DNA of 64,000 nucleotides from an uncultured Eubacteriales bacterium. GTDB lineage: Bacteria; Bacillota; Clostridia; Oscillospirales; CAG-272. Numbering within the stretch: position 1 is the first letter of the stretch; each line of letters opens with the position of its first letter. Positions 9,169 through 15,161 of the stretch are shown piece by piece. Below the pieces are notes generated by a model. It ran no database searches, was not told the origin of the DNA, and saw only the letters and a program-made list of their open reading frames with translations. The stretch covers positions 1 through 64,000 of the forward strand of contig CAKSPO010000006.1 in NCBI GenBank assembly GCA_934481515.1. The letters are read 5' to 3'. Position numbers and translations under genes: made by a program.

Positions 9169-9716
9169 AGCAACTCCTGCTCCTCCAGTTCCTTCTTCAG
9201 CTTTTCCCGCATCCGGAAGAGCAATACCTTGACCTTGCTCTCCCCGATCCCGACCTCTGCGGCAATCTGCGACACCGGCTGCGCCCAGAAATACCGGCGA
9301 AGAAACACCGCGCGCTTTTCCTCACCAAGCCCGGCAAGAAACCGATCCAGTGCATCGCTCAGCCGCCCGTTCTCGTATTCCTGTTCGACATTCTCCCGTG
9401 CCGGAATGCATTCCTCCAGTTCCGTAAGCAGAGCATCCGTCCCGCCGCGCTTCTTCCGATGCTCCCGCCGCCACGCATCCACGGAAATGCGGCGGGTGAT
9501 TTTGGACAGGAACGCGCCAAGATACGCAGGTCTCGCGGTCGGCATGGCGTTCCATGCGGCAAGCCAGGTATCGTTGAGGCATTCCTCCGCATCCTCCCGG
9601 GAAGAAAGAAGCGCATAGGACAGAGAATACAGCATCCGCCCGTATTTCTGATCCGATTCGGAAATCGCACGTTCACTCCGCTTCCAGTACAGATCTACAA
9701 TCTGTCGATCCTCCAT
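9165..9716 (-). CDS. ECF-type RNA polymerase sigma factor
   Basis: This 183-residue sigma-70-family factor has only regions 2 and 4. Region 2 includes YGRMLYSLSYALLSSREDAEE and ECLNDTWLAAWNAMP, and region 4 includes FLRRYFWAQPVSQIAAEVGI with a helix-turn-helix. The ATG at 9716 is preferred because AGGAGAG lies 5 nt upstream; an upstream TTG in the same frame lacks a site. It heads a four-gene operon: sigma, membrane protein, vWA lipoprotein, DUF4349 lipoprotein. Two promoters can be read upstream: a sigma-A type at 9824-9852 and a SigX-like one at 9754-9780 that would allow positive autoregulation. Confidence 0.92.
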   Translation of the reverse strand: MEDRQIVDLYWKRSERAISESDQKYGRMLYSLSYALLSSREDAEECLNDTWLAAWNAMPTARPAYLGAFLSKITRRISVDAWRREHRKKRGGTDALLTELEECIPARENVEQEYENGRLSDALDRFLAGLGEEKRAVFLRRYFWAQPVSQIAAEVGIGESKVKVLLFRMREKLKKELEEQELL

Positions 9717-9753
9717 ATCTACTCTCCTGTTTTTTTCGGGGCACACCCTATCA

Positions 9754-9780
9754 GTCGTCAATTCAATCGTTCCGGTTACA
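9754..9780 (-). promoter_or_regulatory. Putative ECF (SigX-like) autoregulatory promoter
   Basis: On the minus strand TGTAAC (9775-9780) and CGAC (9754-9757) are 17 bp apart, matching the form of the Bacillus SigX consensus. The site lies 38 bp before the sigma factor start. Confidence 0.5.
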
Positions 9781-9823
9781 CTTTTTCTGAAAAATTCAAA
9801 AAATTTTTTCGGTATCCTTCTTC

Positions 9824-9852
9824 ATCATAGCAGAACGGCAGCGTCCTGTCAA
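9824..9852 (-). promoter_or_regulatory. Sigma-A promoter of the ECF sigma operon
   Basis: On the minus strand TTGACA (9847-9852) and TATGAT (9824-9829) are 17 bp apart. Confidence 0.7.
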
Positions 9853-9875
9853 GTCCGCGTCCGCCGCCGGAACGC

Positions 9876-9915
9876 AAAAAGCCCCCGGAACGGTTCGGAA
9901 AACCGCGTCCGGGAG
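9876..9915 (-). terminator. Terminator of the sugar isomerase-like gene
   Basis: A GC-rich imperfect hairpin (GCTCCCGGACGCGGT pairing with ACCGTTCCGGGGGC) is followed on the minus strand by TTTTT, 16 bp beyond the stop codon at 9931. Confidence 0.85.
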
Positions 9916-9930
9916 CTGTTCTTATCTCTC

Positions 9931-10716
9931 TTATTTTCTGTATTTCTTCAGAAAATCTGCGCTCATGCGCAGACTTTCAAACGGCGTTCCGGTAAAGTTT
10001 TCATCCTGCTCCACCACGTAATGCTTCACGCCGATACGCTCCGCCGTCTTAAGAATCCCGTTCCAGTCAAGGTTCCCGTAGCCGACCTCCGCAAGGCAAA
10101 CCCGTGGGCGGTAGCTTCCGTCGGAAAGATCGACCGAAAAATCCTTCAGATGCAGAATATCAATCCGCCCTGCCAGCCGCTCCATCCATGCGCACACGTC
10201 TCCGCCGCCGGCGGCAACCCAGCAGGTGTCCAGCACGAAAGAAATATTTTTCGGATCGAATTCCTCCTCCAGAATTTCCATCCGCGTCTTGTAGCCGTCC
10301 ACCCGCTCAAATTCAAAATTGTGATTGTGATAGGTCAGCTTGAAGCCTTCCTTTGCATACCGTTCTGCCGCTCCGTTGAAATCGCGGATGAACTTTTTGA
10401 GCCCGTCAAGACTTGCCCGTGCGTCCGGCGGCATCATTCCAAGTCCGATGTTATCCGTCCCCCACAACCGATGCAGAGCGATCGTCTCCTCCGGCTCATC
10501 AATGATCTTCCGATAATTATAATGTGTTCCGACAATGCGGATTCCGTTTTTCTTCAAAAGCTCCCCGAACAGCTCCGGAGCAAACGGAGAGAAGCCCGCG
10601 GTCTGCGCTTCCGTATACCCAAGCTCCCGCAGCCGGCGAAAGCTGAGATCGGCAAATTCCGGGTCGCGCAGATAATCCCGCACCGTATAAAGCTGAAGTC
10701 CCAGGTTCTGAAACAT
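9931..10716 (-). CDS. Sugar phosphate isomerase/epimerase (AP-endonuclease 2-like TIM barrel)
   Basis: The 261-residue protein has the xylose-isomerase-like TIM-barrel pattern: LGLQLYTVRD at the N-terminus, LTYHNHNFEFE at strand 5, FVLDTCWVAAGGGD, DILHLKDF, and a final VVEQDE. The His, Asp and Glu residues in these motifs are the usual divalent-metal ligands. Such enzymes isomerise or epimerise sugars, inositols or hydroxypyruvate. The ATG at 10716 has GGGAGG 8 nt upstream; an in-frame TTG at 10734 overlaps that site. It is monocistronic, with its own promoter (10751-10779) and terminator. The substrate cannot be assigned; a related but distinct protein is encoded at 31661-32482. Confidence 0.9.
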   Translation of the reverse strand: MFQNLGLQLYTVRDYLRDPEFADLSFRRLRELGYTEAQTAGFSPFAPELFGELLKKNGIRIVGTHYNYRKIIDEPEETIALHRLWGTDNIGLGMMPPDARASLDGLKKFIRDFNGAAERYAKEGFKLTYHNHNFEFERVDGYKTRMEILEEEFDPKNISFVLDTCWVAAGGGDVCAWMERLAGRIDILHLKDFSVDLSDGSYRPRVCLAEVGYGNLDWNGILKTAERIGVKHYVVEQDENFTGTPFESLRMSADFLKKYRK

Positions 10717-10750
10717 ATGAAATCCCTCCCACAAAAAATCTACAATTTAT

Positions 10751-10779
10751 ATAATACTGCATCCGTCGCTTTTTGTCAA
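10751..10779 (-). promoter_or_regulatory. Sigma-A promoter of the isomerase-like gene
   Basis: On the minus strand TTGACA (10774-10779) and TATTAT (10751-10756) are 17 bp apart. Confidence 0.7.
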
Positions 10780-10840
10780 GCGGAAAAACGGAGTCACCCA
10801 TGGTGAAAAAACGAAACCGGTATGCCGGAGAGGAAAGAAG

Positions 10841-10870
10841 AAAGCCCTCACCGCATTGGTGAAGGCTTTT
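10841..10870 (-). terminator. Terminator downstream of tRNA-Glu
   Basis: The inverted repeat AAAGCCCTCACC / GGTGAAGGCTTT (one mismatch) lies about 115 bp downstream of the tRNA and is followed on the minus strand by a T-rich tract. Nothing else is seen between it and the tRNA. Confidence 0.6.
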
Positions 10871-10986
10871 CTCAAAGAGGAAATCCCCCGCTTCCCAAGA
10901 GAAGCGGCGCGACGGGCATCTGCAGCCATACAAACCGCATGCCGACCGCGAAAGGAATCCTGCAGGAAAGAGGCGGAAAACCGCCA

Positions 10987-11061
10987 TGGTGACCCCTACG
11001 GGAATCGAACCCATATCTTCGCCGTGAGAGGGCGACGTCTTAACCGTTTGACTAAGGGGCC
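10987..11061 (-). tRNA. tRNA-Glu(CTC)
   Basis: The minus strand gives a full cloverleaf with acceptor arm GGCCCCT pairing with AGGGGTC, a T-loop GGTTCGATTCC and a CCA end encoded at 10987-10989. The anticodon arm is GCC-CTCTCAC-GGC, which places CTC as the anticodon, reading GAG. It has a strong promoter of its own (11097-11124). Confidence 0.93.
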
Positions 11062-11096
11062 GGAATCTGCCGGCGACTCTTGCCACCGACTGCTCT

Positions 11097-11124
11097 ATTA
11101 TACCACACTTTTTTGAAATTGCAA
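11097..11124 (-). promoter_or_regulatory. Promoter of tRNA-Glu
   Basis: On the minus strand TTGCAA (11119-11124) and TATAAT (11097-11102) are 16 bp apart; the -10 is preceded by TGG, an extended -10. Confidence 0.75.
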
Positions 11125-11218
11125 GTCTTTTTTTCATATTTTTTATTTTTTTTTGCATTTTTCTGAAAAATGCCATTTCAGGGCACTCGGCATGCGCATC
11201 CGCACACCGCCGGTTAAA

Positions 11219-11252
11219 TGAATATATGCAGTGTATTCATTGAATATATTCA
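11219..11252. promoter_or_regulatory. Clustered TGAATA/TATTCA half-sites upstream of the ABC transporter operon
   Basis: TGAATA occurs at 11219 and 11241 and TATTCA at 11234 and 11247; the last two sites form the perfect 12-bp palindrome TGAATATATTCA. Two more half-sites (11425-11430, 11448-11453) flank the -35 of the operon promoter. The half-site resembles that of ArgR/AhrC boxes, but the half-site spacing differs from the classical 18-bp box. The rest of 11125-11440 is AT-rich and I see no gene in it. Confidence 0.45.
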
Positions 11253-11439
11253 TGTTTTCTGAAAAAACAAATCTTGTTTCGTGCTCCTTGACTTCCTCGC
11301 TCTTCCTACGTCAAACGGCCATCTTTTCTTCGTTTTTGGCAAGCAGAGGTGTATTATTGTAATATTGCACAGTTTTTTGCATTCATTTATGTATTGTGTT
11401 GTAGCATTCATAGAAGTGAAAAAATATTCAAAAAACCTA

Positions 11440-11468
11440 TTGACATATGAATATTTATGCGCTATAAT
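11440..11468 (+). promoter_or_regulatory. Perfect-consensus sigma-A promoter of the amino-acid ABC operon
   Basis: TTGACA (11440-11445) and TATAAT (11463-11468) are 17 bp apart, preceded by an A-rich tract. A TGAATA half-site sits inside the spacer and a TATTCA lies 9 bp before the -35, which suggests repression. Confidence 0.9.
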
Positions 11469-11505
11469 AACGCCATCATAAAAAACATCCCGGAGGGAAA
11501 GAAAA

Positions 11506-12369
11506 ATGAAAAAAGTAGTAAGTCTTGTATTGGTTGTCCTGATGCTGGCAACCTGCGCATGCGCGTTCGCATCCTGTTCTTCCAAAAAGAACGTCAAAAT
11601 CGGTGTTCAGGCAGGCACCACGGGCGAGTTCTTCCTCAAAGGCAACACGGAATTCGGCTTCACCGGATATTCCAATGTAGATGTCAACGGCTTTACCACC
11701 GGCGCTCTTGCGGTGGCGGACATGCTGAACGGAAACGTTGATTACGTTGTCATCGATAATTCTGTGGCGCAGGCGCTGGTTGCTGCAAACAGCGGCAAGA
11801 TCAAAATGATCGACTATGCGCTGACCACCGAGGACTACGGCATCGGCGTTGATAAGAATCAGCCCGAACTCCTGAACAAGATCAACAATATTCTGAAGGA
11901 AAAGAAAAACGAAATCGCCGCGCTCTATACCAAGTATGCAAGCGTGACCGATGAAAACTCCGCCGCATGGAGCGGCTCGACCGTTACCTCCGCCGTGCAG
12001 GACAGCTCCAAGGATCAGCTGGTGGTGGCAACCAATGCGCAGTTTGCTCCTTATGAGTTCACCGTTGGCGATAAGTATGCCGGCATTGACATGGAGCTTG
12101 CAAAGCTGATCGCGGATGCACTCGGCATGGAACTGGTCATCAAGGATATGGAATTTGACAGTGTTGTCACTTCCATCGGAAAGAATGGCGTGGATGTTGC
12201 CATCTCCGGTCTTACCATCAACCCCGCCCGGGCAAAGGTCGTCAGCTTCTCCGATCCTTATGAAAAGGGCGCATATCAGGTGATCATTGCCAAGGCAGAC
12301 GATACCACTTTTGATTCCTGCAAGAGCTCCGAGGACGTTCTGAAGATCCTCGCTGAGCTGAAGAAGTAA
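11506..12369 (+). CDS. Amino-acid ABC transporter substrate-binding lipoprotein, apparently circularly permuted
   Basis: The 287-residue lipoprotein (Cys24 after CAFAS) has all parts of a type II amino-acid binding protein but in rotated order. Residues 30-105 look like lobe 2 (VKIGVQAGTTGEFF, LNGNVDYVVID). Residues 106-147 look like the closing segment (LTTEDYGIGVDKNQPELL). Only then do residues 170-262 give the normally N-terminal lobe 1 (LVVATNAQFAPYEF, AGIDMELAKLIADAL, GLTINPARAKVVSFSDPY). Residues 263-287 would, in a normal protein, lead straight into the segment that starts here at residue 28. Such proteins capture polar amino acids outside the membrane. Permease and ATPase genes follow at once. 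GGAGGG precedes the ATG. The substrate is not determinable. Confidence 0.9.
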   Translation: MKKVVSLVLVVLMLATCACAFASCSSKKNVKIGVQAGTTGEFFLKGNTEFGFTGYSNVDVNGFTTGALAVADMLNGNVDYVVIDNSVAQALVAANSGKIKMIDYALTTEDYGIGVDKNQPELLNKINNILKEKKNEIAALYTKYASVTDENSAAWSGSTVTSAVQDSSKDQLVVATNAQFAPYEFTVGDKYAGIDMELAKLIADALGMELVIKDMEFDSVVTSIGKNGVDVAISGLTINPARAKVVSFSDPYEKGAYQVIIAKADDTTFDSCKSSEDVLKILAELKK

Positions 12370-12375
12370 GAGACA

Positions 12376-13080
12376 ATGACTGCTCAGGATTGGGATCTCT
12401 TTTACCGCCAATTCATCACAAACAATGGCTACCGGGTCGCACTTCGCGGCCTGGCAGCCACTTTGCAGATTGCCGTCATCGGTCTTTTAATCGGCATCGT
12501 CATCGGCACTCTGATTGCTGTGATCAAAATGATTCCGAAGTACCGCGTGGCGCCTCGGATTTTTTCTGCTGTCTGTGACGTTTACGTCGGATTTTTCCGC
12601 GGCACACCGATGATGGTACAGCTTCTGATCGGATGGTTTGTGCTCTTCCCTGCGCTTGGACTGCACCTGGACAATCTGGTGGTCGCCTCCATCATCTTCG
12701 GTATGAACAGCGGCGCGTATGTCTCCGAAATTATGCGGAGCGGCATTCAGGCGGTGGATGCCGGGCAGCTGGAAGCCGCACGTGCGCTCGGGCTAGGTTA
12801 CTGGACCTCCATGCTGAAAATTGTCATTCCGCAGGGCATTAAAAATATTCTTCCGACGCTCGGAAACGAATTTATTACGCTGGTCAAGGACACCTCCATT
12901 GTTTCCTTTATCGCCGTCGTCGATCTGACCAAGGCATTCAAGTCCATCGGAGACGCAACCTACAGCTACATCATTCCCTATCTGATGCTGGCGCTGATCT
13001 ATCTTGTAATCGTTCTGATCATCACATTCCTCATCCGTCTGCTGGAAAGGAGGCTGAAGCGAGTTGATCGACATCGTTAA
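12376..13080 (+). CDS. Amino-acid ABC transporter permease (HisM/GlnP family)
   Basis: The 234-residue membrane protein matches polar amino-acid permeases: an amphipathic start, GLAATLQIAVIGLLIG as first helix, the FFRGTPMMVQLL motif, and the EAA loop (GQLEAARALGLGYWTSMLKI, then VIPQGIKNILP) that docks onto the ATPase. At least five membrane helices are visible. It starts 6 bp after the binding-protein gene. Its 3' end overlaps the ATPase gene by 17 bp, so the three proteins are translated from one operon. The complex probably has a homodimer of this permease, since no second permease gene is present. Confidence 0.95.
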   Translation: MTAQDWDLFYRQFITNNGYRVALRGLAATLQIAVIGLLIGIVIGTLIAVIKMIPKYRVAPRIFSAVCDVYVGFFRGTPMMVQLLIGWFVLFPALGLHLDNLVVASIIFGMNSGAYVSEIMRSGIQAVDAGQLEAARALGLGYWTSMLKIVIPQGIKNILPTLGNEFITLVKDTSIVSFIAVVDLTKAFKSIGDATYSYIIPYLMLALIYLVIVLIITFLIRLLERRLKRVDRHR

Positions 13081-13888
13081 TCTGCAAAAATCCTTCGGAA
13101 AGCTGGAGGTGCTCAAGGGGATTTCCCTCACCATTCACGAAGGAGAGAAAATTGCCGTGATCGGTCCCTCCGGAAGCGGGAAAAGTACCTTCCTGCGCTG
13201 CATCAACTGCATGGAGGATCCGACCGGCGGCTCCATCTTCTTTGAAGGCGAAGACCTTGCCGACATGAAAGTGGACATCAACAAGCACCGTGAGCACATC
13301 GGCATGGTGTTCCAGCAGTTCAATCTGTTCAATAACAAAACCGTTTTGCAGAACATCACGCTGGCACCGGTCTCCATCGGACTGCGCAATCTGCGCCGGG
13401 TCAAGCGCGCCAACCGGCGCCGCAGTTTTGCCAACCTGTTCCGGAAGAACAAAAAACCGCTGACCGAAATCACAACAACCGGGGCAAAAATCCGGCAAGA
13501 CGCACAGACGCATGCCATGGAACTGCTCCACCGCATCGGTTTGGAAGAGAAAGCTTCCGCATATCCTTCCACGCTCTCCGGCGGGCAGAAGCAGCGGATC
13601 GCCATCATCCGCGCACTTGCCATGAATCCGCAGGTCATGCTCTTCGACGAGCCGACCTCCGCGCTCGACCCCGAAATGGTGGGAGAGGTGCTGGATCTGA
13701 TCCGTGAGCTTGCCAAAGAAGGCATGACCATGGTCATCGTAACTCATGAAATGGGCTTTGCACGCGAAGTCTCCGACCGGGTGCTATTCATGGACGGCGG
13801 TGTCATCGCAGAGGATGCCCCGCCCCAACAGCTCTTCGGAAACCCACAGAATCCGCGCACCCGCGAATTTCTCAGCAAGGTACTTTGA
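13064..13888 (+). CDS. Amino-acid ABC transporter ATP-binding protein (GlnQ family) with basic insertion
   Basis: The ATPase has Walker A GPSGSGKS (34-41), Q-loop Q84 in MVFQQFNLF, signature LSGGQ (171-175), Walker B VMLFDEP (191-197) and the switch His228. It closes with the family's typical NPRTREFLSKVL. At 274 residues it is about 30-35 longer than GlnQ/HisP-type ATPases. The extra part is about residues 108-147, rich in Arg and Lys (RRVKRANRRR, LFRKNKK), inserted in the helical subdomain between Q-loop and signature. The TTG start at 13064 is chosen because it begins the first beta strand and follows AAGGAGG by about 10 nt; the gene overlaps the permease gene. Confidence 0.95.
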   Translation: MIDIVNLQKSFGKLEVLKGISLTIHEGEKIAVIGPSGSGKSTFLRCINCMEDPTGGSIFFEGEDLADMKVDINKHREHIGMVFQQFNLFNNKTVLQNITLAPVSIGLRNLRRVKRANRRRSFANLFRKNKKPLTEITTTGAKIRQDAQTHAMELLHRIGLEEKASAYPSTLSGGQKQRIAIIRALAMNPQVMLFDEPTSALDPEMVGEVLDLIRELAKEGMTMVIVTHEMGFAREVSDRVLFMDGGVIAEDAPPQQLFGNPQNPRTREFLSKVL

Positions 13889-13962
13889 CCGTACACAAAA
13901 AACAGCATTCTCTGATGCATCTTCCGGTCGCTCATACGGAAGAACAGAATTCTTTACAGCTC

Positions 13963-14003
13963 GCCCCCGATGCCGTTTTCGGTGCCGGGGGCTTGTTATT
14001 TTG
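13963..14003 (+). terminator. Terminator of the amino-acid ABC operon
   Basis: The GC-rich inverted repeat GCCCCCGATGCCG / CGGTGCCGGGGGC around TTTT is followed by TTGTTATTTTG. Confidence 0.85.
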
Positions 14004-14021
14004 TCCGAACCGTGGTATAAT
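13993..14021 (+). promoter_or_regulatory. Promoter of the SbcD/SbcC-like operon
   Basis: TTGTTA (13993-13998) and TATAAT (14016-14021) are 17 bp apart with an extended TGG before the -10. The -35 overlaps the T-tract of the preceding terminator. Confidence 0.6.
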
Positions 14022-14093
14022 GGGTACATCCGAAACAGATCAAAAGAATTCCCCGGTACAATCTCCGGGAAAGATACAGAAAGGGGTTTTTCC

Positions 14094-15161
14094 GTGAAGC
14101 TGATTCACTGTGCGGATTTTCATCTGGACTCTCCGATGGAGTCAAATCTACCACCCGAAAAAGCAAAAGAGCGCCGCGCGGAGCTGCGTTCCGTGTTTTC
14201 CCGTATGGTGGATTTTGCCGTCAAAGAAGAGGTTTCTGTCATTCTCATCGCGGGAGACCTGTTTGACCGCGACCGGGTCACCAAAAGCACCCGTCAATAT
14301 GTGCTTGACACCATTGCCGCACATCCTGCCATCCGCTTTTTCTACCTTTCCGGAAATCACGACAGAAGCGTTCTTCCGGAGGATCCGGAAAGTCTGCCGC
14401 GTAATCTGTATACCTTCGCCGACGGCTGGACCACCTACCCGCTGGAGGAGAACATTTCCGTCATCGGAAGCGAAGCGCCGGATGCCGACACCTTTTCGGT
14501 ATCTCCCGACCGGTTCAACATTCTTCTCCTGCACGGTCAGGTTCGTACCGGCTCCGGCACGGCAAAGGAAGGAATCATCCGCCTTGGAAAGCTGAAAGGG
14601 AGTCACGTGGACTACGTCGCCATGGGACATGTGCACGAATACCGCGAATACCGGATTGACGCTCGAACCGTCGCCTGCTACTGTGGCTGTCCGGAGGGAC
14701 GCGGCTTTGACGAATGCGGCACCCGCGGCATCGTTCTTCTGGAAGTCAGGGACGGGAAAGAAACACACCGCCTGATCCCGTTCGCAAAGCGCACCATGCA
14801 CTGCATTTCCTGCGATCTGACCGGGCTTCTCTCGCAAACAGAGCTGGAGGAGCGGGTCTCCGCGCTGACGGAAGGCATCCCGCCGCAGGACGCGGTCAAG
14901 GTGGTTCTTTGCGGCTCCTGCCCACCGGATTTTGTCAAAGATCCGGAGCACCTGCAAAGCCTTCTGTCGGAGCGGTTCTATTTTTCACTCGTCCGTGACG
15001 AAAGCAGGCTTCTCATTGACCCCGCACAATACCGGAACGACATCTCGCTCAAAGGAGAATTTGTGCGCACGGTACTTTCTTCCTCCCTGAGCGAGGAAGA
15101 AAAAGAGCGGGTGCTTTCCTGCGGACTGCGCGCACTCAGAGGAGAGGAGGTCGGACTTTGA
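14094..15161 (+). CDS. SbcD-like metallophosphoesterase (YhaO-type exonuclease subunit)
   Basis: The 355-residue protein starts with the calcineurin-like phosphoesterase signature: KLIHCADFHLDSP (metal ligands Asp and His), AGDLFDRD, GNHDR, and later LLHGQV and MGHVHEY. This is the Mre11/SbcD nuclease core; the organisation resembles the shorter YhaO proteins. I place the start at GTG 14094, which begins the core strand and lies downstream of AGAAAGGGG; the frame is open far upstream without a plausible start. The stop overlaps the start of the SbcC-like gene by 4 bp. Together they likely form a DNA-end-processing complex, but membrane helices in the partner point to the YhaO/YhaN branch rather than classical SbcCD. 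Confidence 0.9.
   Translation: MKLIHCADFHLDSPMESNLPPEKAKERRAELRSVFSRMVDFAVKEEVSVILIAGDLFDRDRVTKSTRQYVLDTIAAHPAIRFFYLSGNHDRSVLPEDPESLPRNLYTFADGWTTYPLEENISVIGSEAPDADTFSVSPDRFNILLLHGQVRTGSGTAKEGIIRLGKLKGSHVDYVAMGHVHEYREYRIDARTVACYCGCPEGRGFDECGTRGIVLLEVRDGKETHRLIPFAKRTMHCISCDLTGLLSQTELEERVSALTEGIPPQDAVKVVLCGSCPPDFVKDPEHLQSLLSERFYFSLVRDESRLLIDPAQYRNDISLKGEFVRTVLSSSLSEEEKERVLSCGLRALRGEEVGL

Noticed and set aside
10735..11120. Small proteins on either strand around tRNA-Glu
   Set aside because: Frames run across the tRNA and its terminator and have no ribosome-binding site.
13746..14093. N-terminal extension of the SbcD-like protein back to 13746
   Set aside because: It overlaps the ABC ATPase gene, its terminator and the promoter; GTG 14094 starts the conserved core.
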